DNA of 11,672 nt from an uncultured Litorilinea sp. (GCA_937922105.1 CAKZVN010000204.1:1-11672); one strand, 5' to 3'. Counted from the first letter of the stretch, positions 1 to 6,760 are shown. Translations and numbers: made by a program. The notes: a model not told the origin generated them from the letters alone.

Positions 1-749
1 AGACCGAGGAGATCGTGGCGGCGGGCAAACATGTGTGGGATGACAAGCCCGCGGGCGACAACTGGGAGCATTGGCGCCGGGTGGTGGAGACGGTGCGTCG
101 CCAGCAAGTCTACTTGCAGATGGGCTACATGTTCCGCTATCACCACGGCTTCCGCCAGATCGCCGACTGGGTCAAGTCGGGGCTGCTGGGCGACATCTTT
201 GCCATCCGCGCGCACATGTCGACGTGGTTGACCCCAGCCCAGCGCGAGGTGATCAGCGAGCATCATGGCGGCATTCTCTTCGATCTGGGCGGGCACATGC
301 TTGACCAGGTGGTGTGGCTGCTGGGTAGACCGCAAAAGGTAACGTCGTTCCTGCGCAACGACAGCGGGATCGTGCCCGCTTTCAAGGACAATACGCTGGG
401 GGTGTTCGAGTTTGCGCGCGCGTTGGCTTTCATTGACATTGCGGCGATGGAGACGCGGCCCATGGCGCGGCGCTACGAGGTCTATGGCAGCAAGGGCAGC
501 GCGATCATCGTGGACCCTTTCGAGCCGGCGCGCTATTTGCGCCTCTGCTTAGAGCAGGCCGAGGGCGGCTATGAGCAGGGGGTGCAGATTCTCGAATTGC
601 CGGAGCAGCATCGCCAAGAAATGTACGATCTGGAACTGGAGGCGTTCGTCAACGTGATCAGCGGGCGCGCACAGCCGGATCGCACGTTGGAGCACGAGTT
701 GTTGGTCCAGGAGACCTTGCTGCGCGCGACAGGCGGGATTGCGGAGTAA
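1..749 (+). CDS. Gfo/Idh/MocA family oxidoreductase, 5' end outside window
   Basis: This is the C-terminal 248 residues of an NAD(P)-dependent sugar or cyclitol dehydrogenase of the Gfo/Idh/MocA family. The frame is open to the first base, so the Rossmann part and the true start lie upstream; the GTG at 15 is internal. Visible family signatures are a D-K-P tripeptide (fragment residues 14-16), matching the family E-K-P whose Lys is catalytic, then the start of the C-terminal alpha/beta domain. The D-x-x-x-H pair at fragment residues 94 and 98 (FDLGGH) occupies the usual catalytic or substrate-binding position. Asp in place of the usual Glu before Lys-Pro is a mild variation. The stop is TAA at 747-749. 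The gene points the same way as the sugar-transport genes that follow, and a second family member lies at 4613-5881, so the two may oxidise the same or successive substrates. Family is secure; substrate is unknown. Confidence 0.9.
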   Translation, partial: TEEIVAAGKHVWDDKPAGDNWEHWRRVVETVRRQQVYLQMGYMFRYHHGFRQIADWVKSGLLGDIFAIRAHMSTWLTPAQREVISEHHGGILFDLGGHMLDQVVWLLGRPQKVTSFLRNDSGIVPAFKDNTLGVFEFARALAFIDIAAMETRPMARRYEVYGSKGSAIIVDPFEPARYLRLCLEQAEGGYEQGVQILELPEQHRQEMYDLELEAFVNVISGRAQPDRTLEHELLVQETLLRATGGIAE

Positions 750-756
750 TACCGGC

Positions 757-806
757 TGGCGTGTGGTCTATCGTGCGGCTGTCCTCGGACGATAGACCAC
801 ACGCTA
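757..806. repeat. Long inverted repeat (16-bp perfect arms)
   Basis: The arms 759-774 and 789-804 are exact reverse complements (GCGTGTGGTCTATCGT and its complement) around a 14-nt spacer. One T-A and one G-U pair extend the stem to 757-806. It begins 7 nt after the stop of the upstream oxidoreductase gene. The stem could end or stabilise that transcript, but no T-run follows on the + strand, so it is not a classical intrinsic terminator. Near-perfect arms of this length suggest a dispersed palindromic repeat (REP/MITE-like), which is inference. Confidence 0.75.
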
Positions 807-843
807 CATGTGTAAGGAAAATTCCTGTTGGCGCGTCGCGCAT

Positions 844-872
844 TTGTCGCCCACTCTTGCATACTGTATACT
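844..872 (+). promoter_or_regulatory. Candidate sigma-A promoter for the binding-protein/transport operon
   Basis: A -35-like TTGTCG (844-849) is separated by 17 nt from a -10-like TATACT (867-872), matching 4/6 and 5/6 of the sigma-70/sigma-A consensus. Transcription would begin near 879-880, giving a 5' leader of about 266 nt before the ATG at 1146. It lies just downstream of the 757-806 hairpin, which would suit insulation from the upstream gene. The -10 overlaps a small direct repeat (ATACT twice, 861-865 and 868-872). This is a motif match only. Confidence 0.45.
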
Positions 873-879
873 GGCGTTG

Positions 880-920
880 CTGCCGGTTCCCCCTGACTCC
901 CTGACTGCCTGAGCCGGCAG
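880..920 (+). other. Predicted leader hairpin with 8-bp tandem repeat in its loop
   Basis: CTGCCGGTTC (880-889) pairs with GAGCCGGCAG (911-920) to give 10 bp with one G-U pair. The 21-nt loop contains CCCTGACT twice in tandem (891-898, 899-906). If the 844-872 promoter is real, this hairpin forms at the very 5' end of the transcript, where it could protect the mRNA or respond to a factor. It resembles no riboswitch class I recognise. Confidence 0.4.
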
Positions 921-979
921 TGCGCAGGCTGTTCCACATTGTAGCCCGATCTGCTTGGTCATACCACCGAAGCCAAGCT

Positions 980-1021
980 GCACGCACCAATATCGAGGGA
1001 GACCCCGATATGCTGGCGTGC
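980..1021 (+). other. Predicted two-part stem-loop in the leader
   Basis: The outer arms GCACGC (980-985) and GCGTGC (1016-1021) enclose a 4x4 internal loop. Inner arms ATATCG (990-995) and CGATAT (1006-1011) follow, closed by GGG/CCC (997-999, 1003-1005) with a one-base bulge and an AGA loop. It sits about 125 nt upstream of the binding-protein start codon. The paired blocks are visible directly; any regulatory role is inference. Confidence 0.4.
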
Positions 1022-1132
1022 GCGTGCCGGTTGTCTGGACTGCTCCGTTGGATTTTCTTCGTGGTACGGTGTGGGCGTTCGACCCACTGTGCATAAAGTC
1101 GCTCCCAAACACGAATCGAGTAGGTTCCAATC

Positions 1133-1138
1133 AGGAGG
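1133..1138 (+). promoter_or_regulatory. Strong Shine-Dalgarno setting the start of the binding-protein gene
   Basis: AGGAGG ends 7 nt before the ATG at 1146. This selects 1146 over an in-frame upstream start at 1071, which would put 25 unlikely residues before the Tat signal. It is the best ribosome site in the window, in keeping with binding proteins being made in excess over permeases. Confidence 0.85.
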
Positions 1139-1145
1139 AAAACCG

Positions 1146-2495
1146 ATGTCAGAGCTGAACCGGGCGCGCCTGACGCGCCGCGATTTCCTGCGCACGACTG
1201 CCGGGGCTGCCGGCGCGTTGGCGCTGGCGGGCTGTACGGTCCCGACTGCAACGCTGGCTCCCGCCGGCGCGCCGACCACCACCGATGTCTATGTGATCAC
1301 CTTTGCGGCGTTTGCCGACATGGGACAGCGAGACGCCACCGCGCTCTACAACGACGAAATTCGCGACAGCGGCTATCGCTATGTGCTGGAAGAAGTGGTC
1401 GAGGGCGCATGGGAGCCGAAGGCGGTCTCCATGGTGCGCGACGGTGACATGCGCTGGAGCGCCTGCGGTATTGCCAATGCCGGGTTGCAGTGGAATTACA
1501 TCCAGATGGGGTTGGTGCAGCCGTTGGATGAGTTGCTGGCGACCTCGACCCATCCCTGGGTCAATACGTTGCAAGATCGCTACTACTATTCCAACATCTA
1601 CGACGCGACCCAGTATGAGGGCAAGACCTACTTTATTCCCATGAAGTTGAACATCCACCTCATGGGCTATCGTGAGGACTACCTGAAGAAGGCCGGCTAT
1701 GACGGCATCCCGGAGACTTGGGCCGAGTTTGAGGTGATGTTGGGCAAGCTCAAAGAGGCGTTGGCGGACGACGACGTAGTGCCCTTCGCCGCGCGCAAGG
1801 AAGTGTTCCGCACGTTGGGGACGGCCTTCACCACCTTTGTGGAAAACCCCTACGACGAGAACAACATGCTCAAGATTGACAGCCCGGAATGGCTGGAATG
1901 TATCGCCATGTTCAAGCGCTGGTTTGACGCCGGCTACACCAACCTGCAAGTGTTGCAGGACCCGGTGGCGGATTGGCAAAAGGGCAAGGTCGCCATCGGT
2001 ATTGACTCCCACTCCTGGATTCGCATCGGGCGTGCCATTTGGGGGTCCCAGAACATCAAGGGCACGATCCCGCCCAAGGTGGACGCGAGCAACCCGGATC
2101 GCACGTGGATTCACCTGGACTCCGGCTTTGTCTTCACGGGCGCGCCGCATCCGCAGCAGGGGCTGGATTGGCTGCTGGCAGTCTTGGGTCCGGAGGGCGC
2201 GCCGGCGAATCGTTACTGGAGCGGCACGCTGACCTTCTCCGGGATGCCGGTGCATACCGAGCAGTATGAGCGCTTGATCGGCAACACGACAACCCACCCC
2301 GAATTGCAGAAGGCGTATGCCGCCATTCCCACCAGCGTGTTGCAGCCCATGGAAGCTGGGCGCTACTATCCCATCATCCAGTCCAAGATTTGGCCGTGGC
2401 TGGAGCGCTACTGGGCTGGGGACGTCAGCGCCGAAGTCGCCATGCAGAATGTGCTCGACGAGGTCAATGCGGAGATTGACAAACTGATCTCCTAA
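1146..2495 (+). CDS. CUT1-type sugar ABC transporter substrate-binding lipoprotein
   Basis: This 449-residue protein is an extracellular solute-binding protein (family 1, SBP_bac_1/8 type) that captures a sugar or glycoside outside the membrane and delivers it to the permeases encoded next. The N-terminus carries a twin-arginine motif (T-R-R-D-F-L-R, residues 10-16), a short Ala/Gly-rich hydrophobic stretch and a lipobox ending at Cys30 (A-L-A-G-C). It should therefore be exported folded by Tat and lipid-anchored. A Thr/Ala/Pro linker follows, then the two-lobed binding fold; the stretch PMKLNIHLMGYREDYLKKAG resembles the family region in which a modelled sugar contacts the hinge. Length is normal for the family. 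The start is set by AGGAGG at 1133-1138. A strong hairpin lies between this gene and the first permease gene, 113 nt downstream. The family is clear, but the ligand cannot be assigned. Confidence 0.93.
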   Translation: MSELNRARLTRRDFLRTTAGAAGALALAGCTVPTATLAPAGAPTTTDVYVITFAAFADMGQRDATALYNDEIRDSGYRYVLEEVVEGAWEPKAVSMVRDGDMRWSACGIANAGLQWNYIQMGLVQPLDELLATSTHPWVNTLQDRYYYSNIYDATQYEGKTYFIPMKLNIHLMGYREDYLKKAGYDGIPETWAEFEVMLGKLKEALADDDVVPFAARKEVFRTLGTAFTTFVENPYDENNMLKIDSPEWLECIAMFKRWFDAGYTNLQVLQDPVADWQKGKVAIGIDSHSWIRIGRAIWGSQNIKGTIPPKVDASNPDRTWIHLDSGFVFTGAPHPQQGLDWLLAVLGPEGAPANRYWSGTLTFSGMPVHTEQYERLIGNTTTHPELQKAYAAIPTSVLQPMEAGRYYPIIQSKIWPWLERYWAGDVSAEVAMQNVLDEVNAEIDKLIS

Positions 2496-2520
2496 CCGTA
2501 ATTACGCACACCGGCCCGTT

Positions 2521-2569
2521 CACCTTCCTGGAAGCCTGCAGCTTCCAGGAAGGTGCTCCACGTGGGAGC
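2521..2569 (+). repeat. Intergenic perfect hairpin plus overlapping second inverted repeat
   Basis: CACCTTCCTGGAAGC (2521-2535) and its exact complement (2541-2555) form a 15-bp stem with a CTGCA loop. It is joined directly to a weaker palindrome, GCTCC/GGAGC around CACGTG-like bases (2555-2569). No T-run follows, so readthrough into the permease genes is expected. A stem-loop just 3' of a binding-protein gene recalls the malE-malF intergenic palindromes of enteric bacteria, which raise binding-protein expression by protecting the upstream mRNA. It may also be a copy of a dispersed genomic palindrome; that is inference. Confidence 0.75.
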
Positions 2570-2608
2570 AGCAACGGGGGCGATGGGATATGAACGAGGG
2601 TGGTGACC

Positions 2609-3592
2609 ATGCGTGGAGTTGCCGGAAACTTATCAGGTGCGCCTGAGCGCACCCCGTCCGGTGGGGTGTGGCAGGCGGCGCGGCGCGGCTGGCGCAGCCG
2701 GTGGGGAATGGCAATGCTGGGCTATCTGTTTATTCTCCCGGCTATGGCACTTTATCTCACCTTTAGCGCCTATCCGTTGGTTCGGGGCGTGATGATCGCA
2801 TTTTCGGACTATCGTTTTTTGATCCCGAATCATCAGCCCTTTAATGGGATCAATAACTTTGTGGAGATGTGGAACGACCGTGTTTTCTGGGAATCGTTCC
2901 GGCGCTCGCTCCACTACACGGTGATTTATACGCCGCTGAACGTAGGGCTGGGACTGTTGATTGCGCTGCTGATCTCCAAAATACGCCATCCGTTGGAGTC
3001 GGCGGTCTATCGTGTGATTGCGTACTTGCCGGTGGTGTTGCCGATTGCGGTGGCGCTTCTGCTGTGGAAGCAGTTGCTGCATCCCCAGTTCGGATATATC
3101 AACTACTTCCTGCGCGAGTACATGGGCATTGCGCGCCCGCCTGCGTGGTTGGCGGACCCGTACTGGGTGGTGCCGACCATGGCGGTGGCGGCGGTGTGGA
3201 AACATGTGGGGCAAAACATCCTGCTCTTTCTGATTGGTCTCTACAACATCAACACCGAGTATTACGAGGCGGCGGCGATTGACGGCGCAGGGCAATGGCG
3301 GCAGTTCACGGACATCACCTTGCCCCTGTTGCGGCCTACCTTTACCATCGTGTTGGTGTTGACGGCGGGCGTGTTGGGGACGGCGGAGGAGTCGCTGATC
3401 TTGTTCGGCGTGACCCAAGCCGGACCGGAGAACGCAGGCATGTTGGTGGGGCGCTATGCCTATGAGATTGCGTTCTTTGTGGGCGAGCGACGCTGGGGCT
3501 ATGCCGCTGCCATCAACCTGGCAATGGGGCTTGTCTCCATGATGCTGGCAGCGATTGTCTTCCGCTTGGCGCGCGGAGAGCGCATGGAATAG
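2609..3592 (+). CDS. Sugar ABC transporter permease, MalF/UgpA type
   Basis: This 327-residue inner-membrane subunit of a CUT1 carbohydrate importer pairs with the next gene product to form the translocation channel. After a basic cytoplasmic N-terminus of about 33 residues there are six likely transmembrane helices (near 35-57, 102-123, 136-154, 186-210, 243-266, 297-319). The cytoplasmic EAA loop, which docks the ATPase, is clear at residues 220-228 (E-A-A-A-I-D-G-A-G) and is followed by the usual T-L-P-L-L-R-P. I chose the ATG at 2609 because GAGGG (2596-2600) lies 8 nt upstream; two GTG codons at 2600 and 2603 are in-frame alternatives but overlap or abut that site. The TAG stop overlaps the ribosome site of the next permease gene. 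The family is certain and the substrate unknown. Confidence 0.95.
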   Translation: MRGVAGNLSGAPERTPSGGVWQAARRGWRSRWGMAMLGYLFILPAMALYLTFSAYPLVRGVMIAFSDYRFLIPNHQPFNGINNFVEMWNDRVFWESFRRSLHYTVIYTPLNVGLGLLIALLISKIRHPLESAVYRVIAYLPVVLPIAVALLLWKQLLHPQFGYINYFLREYMGIARPPAWLADPYWVVPTMAVAAVWKHVGQNILLFLIGLYNINTEYYEAAAIDGAGQWRQFTDITLPLLRPTFTIVLVLTAGVLGTAEESLILFGVTQAGPENAGMLVGRYAYEIAFFVGERRWGYAAAINLAMGLVSMMLAAIVFRLARGERME

Positions 3593-3607
3593 GAGACGAA
3601 CGAGACG

Positions 3608-4507
3608 ATGACGACGCGAGCCGATGCGCTCCCGCGACCGGGGTCGCGCAATCTTTTGGTCAAGTTGTGGGAACGGCGCCGTGGGATTTTCCTGCGCGTG
3701 GTGTTGTGGTCGTTTTTGGCCCTTTTCCTGTTGCCCTTTATCTGGGCGCTGTCGGCGTCCTTGAAGACGCGGCAGGAACTGTACGTGGCGCTGCCGTCGC
3801 TGATCACGTGGGAGCCGACCCTGGCGAACTATACTTACGTGTTGCGGCGCATGCCTGCCTTCATCACGCAGTTCACCAACAGCAGCATCGTGACGACGGG
3901 CGCGGTGGTCTTGCAGGTTGCAGTGACCTCGCTGGCGGGCTATGCCTTTGCGCGGCTGCGCTTTCCTGGGCGCGATCTGATCTTCTATTCGCTCATCCTC
4001 CTCAACTTCGTGCCGCGCGCCGGCGGCTTGATGGTGCAATACGAATTGATGAGCTTTCTGGGTTTGCGCAATAACTTGTTGGGGCTGATCCTAGCTTTTG
4101 CCGCAAGCGTGCCCATCCCTATCTTTATCATGCGCCAGACGTTTTTGAACTTGCCCAGCGCATTTGAGGACGCGGCGTTGATTGACGGCTGCAATCGCTT
4201 TCAGGCCTTTCTGTTGGTGATGCTGCCCATGGCAACGGGCGGTATGTTGGTGGTGGGGCTGTTTGAATTCATCCGCGTGTGGGGTGAGTATCTCTTCACG
4301 TTGACCATGATCGATTATACTAATCTCTACACGCTGGGGATTGGGATTGCCATGAATTTCATGGGCATGGCGTTGGAGGACGGTGAGTTCACCAGCTATG
4401 GTGCCGAAGCTGCGGCCCATCTGCTGACCTCTGCGCCGGTGTTGCTGGTTTTCATCCTCTTCCAGCGCATGTTTATCCGCGGCATGATGGAAGGGTTGAA
4501 GCTGTAG
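3608..4507 (+). CDS. Sugar ABC transporter permease, MalG/UgpE type
   Basis: This 299-residue protein is the second channel subunit of the CUT1 importer. It has six likely membrane helices (near 28-50, 94-115, 124-146, 156-178, 203-225, 268-288). The EAA loop sits at residues 187-195 (E-D-A-A-L-I-D-G-C) and leads into L-P-M. The C-terminus (F-I-R-G-M-M-E-G-L-K-L) is the standard MalG-type ending that lies near the ATPase dimer. The start ATG is 15 nt after the preceding stop, with AGGAG at 3591-3595 as a plausible ribosome site, so the two permeases are almost surely co-translated. No ATPase gene follows; the operon turns instead to two metabolic enzymes. Such CUT1 systems commonly share an MsmX/UgpC-like ATPase encoded elsewhere, which I infer here. 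Confidence 0.95.
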   Translation: MTTRADALPRPGSRNLLVKLWERRRGIFLRVVLWSFLALFLLPFIWALSASLKTRQELYVALPSLITWEPTLANYTYVLRRMPAFITQFTNSSIVTTGAVVLQVAVTSLAGYAFARLRFPGRDLIFYSLILLNFVPRAGGLMVQYELMSFLGLRNNLLGLILAFAASVPIPIFIMRQTFLNLPSAFEDAALIDGCNRFQAFLLVMLPMATGGMLVVGLFEFIRVWGEYLFTLTMIDYTNLYTLGIGIAMNFMGMALEDGEFTSYGAEAAAHLLTSAPVLLVFILFQRMFIRGMMEGLKL

Positions 4508-4520
4508 GTTGGTCTGTCGG

Positions 4521-4550
4521 GCGCCGGGCAGGGGTCTGCCGCTTCGGCGC
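4521..4550 (+). other. Predicted stem-loop between permease and oxidoreductase genes
   Basis: GCGCCG-GGCAG (4521-4531) pairs with CTGCC (4536-4540) and, after a GCTT bulge, CGGCGC (4545-4550), closing a GGGT tetraloop. It starts 13 nt after the permease stop. There is no T-run, so it looks more like an mRNA processing or stability element than a terminator. It may partly uncouple expression of the enzymes from the transporter; that role is inference. Confidence 0.4.
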
Positions 4551-4612
4551 GCCGGTACGGTTTGCAAGTCCAAAGTCCATCCATCGGTACACTAGCAAAG
4601 GGCATTGACATA

Positions 4613-5881
4613 ATGGAGCGCATTCCGTTGGCGATTGTCGGCTGTGGGGGCATGGGACATCGTCATCTGTTCGGGTTAGCGGAGTTGCACCGCGCCGGGC
4701 TGTCCAAGTTCGAGTTGGTAGCCGCCTGTGACCCGGTGACCGCCAACGCCGAGTCGTTGGCGACGCGCGCCGAGGAGTTCTTCGGCAAGCGGCCTGTCGT
4801 GGTCGAGGAAATGTCCGCGCTGGAGCCGTTGGGTGTGGCGGCGGTGGATATCACCACCACCCCGCGTTATCACCATACCCTGGGCGTGGAGGCTATCGAG
4901 CGTGGCTGGCACGCGATGATCGAAAAGCCGGTGGCGCTCACGGTAGCGGCGGGGAACCGGATTCGCGCCGCTGCGGCCAAGTCCGACAAGGTGGTCTCGG
5001 TGGCGGAGAACTATCGCCGCGATCCCATCAACCGCTTGGCTAAAGCGCTGTTGGACGGCGGGGTGATCGGCGATCCCCGTTTTATGATCCATCATACGTC
5101 CGGCGGCGGCAACTTGATGATGATCTCGGTGTGGCGCCATCAGAAGGACCAGAGCGGCGTGTTGTTGGATGTGGGCGTCCATTTTGCCGATATCATGGAG
5201 TATTTCCTGGGCGAGATTACCACAGTCTATGCCCAGATGCGGCTCTATGAGCCGATTCGCTACAATCCGGTCGCGCTGGGCGCGGCGCCCACCTCCAACC
5301 CGGCGGGCGTCTATGGACAGGCGCAGAAGGCCATGCCCGCGGAGTTCACCGCCACCGCGGACGACACCATCTATGCCACCATCAATTTCCGCAACGGCGC
5401 GGTGGCGCAATATATCGAGAGCCACGCCGGGCATGGGCAAGGCATCTGGAATCGCCAGATTCACGGCTCCAAGGGCAGCATGGACATGCCCAACGACCGC
5501 TCCGGGCGACCGCTGAAGCTGACCCTGGACCGCACGCGAGTGATTGACGACGCAAGCATGTTGGACTTGGTCCCCGATTTCCGCTTGGACGAGGCGACCG
5601 CGGCGCTCTTCGGCGGTGAGCGGCTGTGGCGCTACGACTTCCCCTTTGAGGAAACCGACCGCAAACTGATTGCCGTAGAATATGCCGACTTTGCGCTGGG
5701 CATTTTGGGCGCGCGACCGGTGGAGGTGGACCTGGAACAGGGTGCGCGCTCGGTGGCGGTCTCGTACGCGCTCATGGAGTCGGGCTATGCTGGGGGCGTG
5801 GTCCTGTCTGTGGAGGATGTGCTGAACGAAAAGGTCGGCGCGTACCAAGCCGATATCAACGTAAGTCTGGGGCTGGCATGA
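4613..5881 (+). CDS. Gfo/Idh/MocA family oxidoreductase
   Basis: This 422-residue cytoplasmic NAD(P)-dependent dehydrogenase probably oxidises a hydroxyl of a sugar, cyclitol or glycoside brought in by the adjacent transporter. The N-terminal Rossmann fold shows G10-C-G12-G13-M-G15, and Asp40 at the end of the second strand suggests a preference for NAD(H). E104-K105-P106 is the family motif with the catalytic Lys. Asp186 and His190 (D-V-G-V-H) form the usual catalytic pair in the C-terminal domain. The protein is somewhat longer than the 330-390 residues common in the family, with extra segments in the C-terminal half. The ATG at 4613 starts the glycine-rich fold directly and has AAAGGG 10 nt upstream; an in-frame TTG at 4562 would add 17 residues without a better site. 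The stop overlaps the next start (ATGA), showing translational coupling. Substrate is not assigned. Confidence 0.93.
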   Translation: MERIPLAIVGCGGMGHRHLFGLAELHRAGLSKFELVAACDPVTANAESLATRAEEFFGKRPVVVEEMSALEPLGVAAVDITTTPRYHHTLGVEAIERGWHAMIEKPVALTVAAGNRIRAAAAKSDKVVSVAENYRRDPINRLAKALLDGGVIGDPRFMIHHTSGGGNLMMISVWRHQKDQSGVLLDVGVHFADIMEYFLGEITTVYAQMRLYEPIRYNPVALGAAPTSNPAGVYGQAQKAMPAEFTATADDTIYATINFRNGAVAQYIESHAGHGQGIWNRQIHGSKGSMDMPNDRSGRPLKLTLDRTRVIDDASMLDLVPDFRLDEATAALFGGERLWRYDFPFEETDRKLIAVEYADFALGILGARPVEVDLEQGARSVAVSYALMESGYAGGVVLSVEDVLNEKVGAYQADINVSLGLA

Positions 5882-6720
5882 AACTCGGCTACACGACATG
5901 GGGGATGCCCAAGCTGTCTATTGACCAGGCCGTGACGACGGTCGCCGGCTTGGGCTATGACGGGATCGAGATCGCGGTGTTGCCCGGCTGGACGACCGCG
6001 ATGGATGGGTTGGACAAGGCCGAGCGGGCGCGCATTCTGCGCCTGGTCAACGACGCCGGCTTGACCATCAGCGCGGTGTCGGGGCACGCCAGTCTATTGG
6101 AGAGCGACCCGGACGCGCACGCGGCCAATGTGGCGCGTTTGCAGGCTGCCATTGACCTGGCAGTCGAGTGGGCGCAGAACGGCCGCGTGCCCTTCGTCAA
6201 CACGCTATCCGGCGGGCGCACCGACGACTGGGACGCGCAACACTTGCTCTTTGTGGAGCGTCTGATTCCGGTGGCGGAGTATGCGGCGCAACGGGGTGTG
6301 ACCCTTGCCATGGAGCCGCACGTGGATGGCTTGGTGGATACGCCGGCGCGCATGTTGGAGATTTTACGCCTGGCAGATTCGCCCGCCCTGCGCGTCAACT
6401 TCGACATCAGCCATTTCGACATCCTGGGAATGCCGACCGAAGAGAGCGTGGCGCTCTTGGTTCCCTATAGCGTGCATACCCACGTCAAAGACCAGCGCGG
6501 TCGCTATCCGCACTATGAGTTTTTGACGCCCGGTGAGGGGGACTTCGACTTTGTGCGCTACTTGCGCGCCATGCGCGACGCCGGCTATGACGGCTTCATC
6601 AACGCCGAGGTGAGCTTGATGCGCCAGCGCAAGCCGGACTATGATCCGGTGGCGGCGTGCGAACTCTGTTACCGCACGTTGGACCGCGCGTTCCGCGCGG
6701 CGGGGATTACGCGCGAGTAG
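5878..6720 (+). CDS. Sugar phosphate isomerase/epimerase-like TIM-barrel protein
   Basis: This 280-residue protein belongs to the xylose isomerase-like/AP endonuclease 2 superfamily, metal-dependent TIM barrels that include ketose 3-epimerases, hydroxypyruvate isomerase and inosose isomerase/dehydratase. The putative metal ligands are Glu146 (A-M-E-P-H), Asp176 (N-F-D-I-S-H), His202 (H-T-H-V-K-D) and Glu244 (N-A-E-V-S), with His179 three residues after Asp176. From memory, the Asp/His/His spacing matches that of D-tagatose/D-psicose 3-epimerases, so the active site looks intact. The start ATG overlaps the stop of the oxidoreductase gene, so the products are made together and probably act in sequence: oxidation, then isomerisation, epimerisation or elimination. 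It is the last gene of the operon, with a terminator-like hairpin 40 nt after its stop. The exact reaction cannot be read from sequence. Confidence 0.9.
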   Translation: MKLGYTTWGMPKLSIDQAVTTVAGLGYDGIEIAVLPGWTTAMDGLDKAERARILRLVNDAGLTISAVSGHASLLESDPDAHAANVARLQAAIDLAVEWAQNGRVPFVNTLSGGRTDDWDAQHLLFVERLIPVAEYAAQRGVTLAMEPHVDGLVDTPARMLEILRLADSPALRVNFDISHFDILGMPTEESVALLVPYSVHTHVKDQRGRYPHYEFLTPGEGDFDFVRYLRAMRDAGYDGFINAEVSLMRQRKPDYDPVAACELCYRTLDRAFRAAGITRE

Positions 6721-6760
6721 GCGCCGAGCCGTCCCTTGAACAGAGCGGGGAGAAGAACGG

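Larger units (their letters stand above)
750..1145. other. Long intergenic region with hairpins, promoter and leader
   Basis: This 396-bp gap separates the truncated oxidoreductase gene from the binding-protein gene. I see no convincing coding sequence in it: the short open frames lack family resemblance and ribosome sites. It holds a long perfect inverted repeat (757-806), a candidate promoter (844-872), an 8-bp tandem repeat inside a hairpin (880-920) and a second structured element (980-1021). The ribosome binding site of the binding-protein gene follows at 1133-1138. I could not find a clear LacI-type operator. Confidence 0.7.

Noticed and set aside
955..1158. 67-codon + strand frame in the leader
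   Set aside because: It runs into the binding-protein start in another frame, has no ribosome site or family resemblance, and overlaps the structured elements.
1149..2297. Long open frame on the - strand opposite the binding-protein gene (382 codons)
   Set aside because: It is the antisense shadow of a clear Tat lipoprotein gene in GC-rich DNA; it has no recognisable family.
2633..4039. 468-codon open frame on the - strand over both permease genes
   Set aside because: The sequence is rich in Arg, His and Gln with no domain, and it spans two real genes with intact EAA motifs. It is a GC-driven shadow.
4562..4593. Possible internal promoter TTGCAA (4562-4567) and TACACT (4588-4593)
   Set aside because: The 20-nt spacing and 4/6 boxes are weak; the gene reads as part of the upstream operon.
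4676..5899. 407-codon - strand frame opposite the second oxidoreductase
   Set aside because: Same reason: the sense strand carries the glycine-rich, E-K-P and D/H signatures, and the antisense frame has none.
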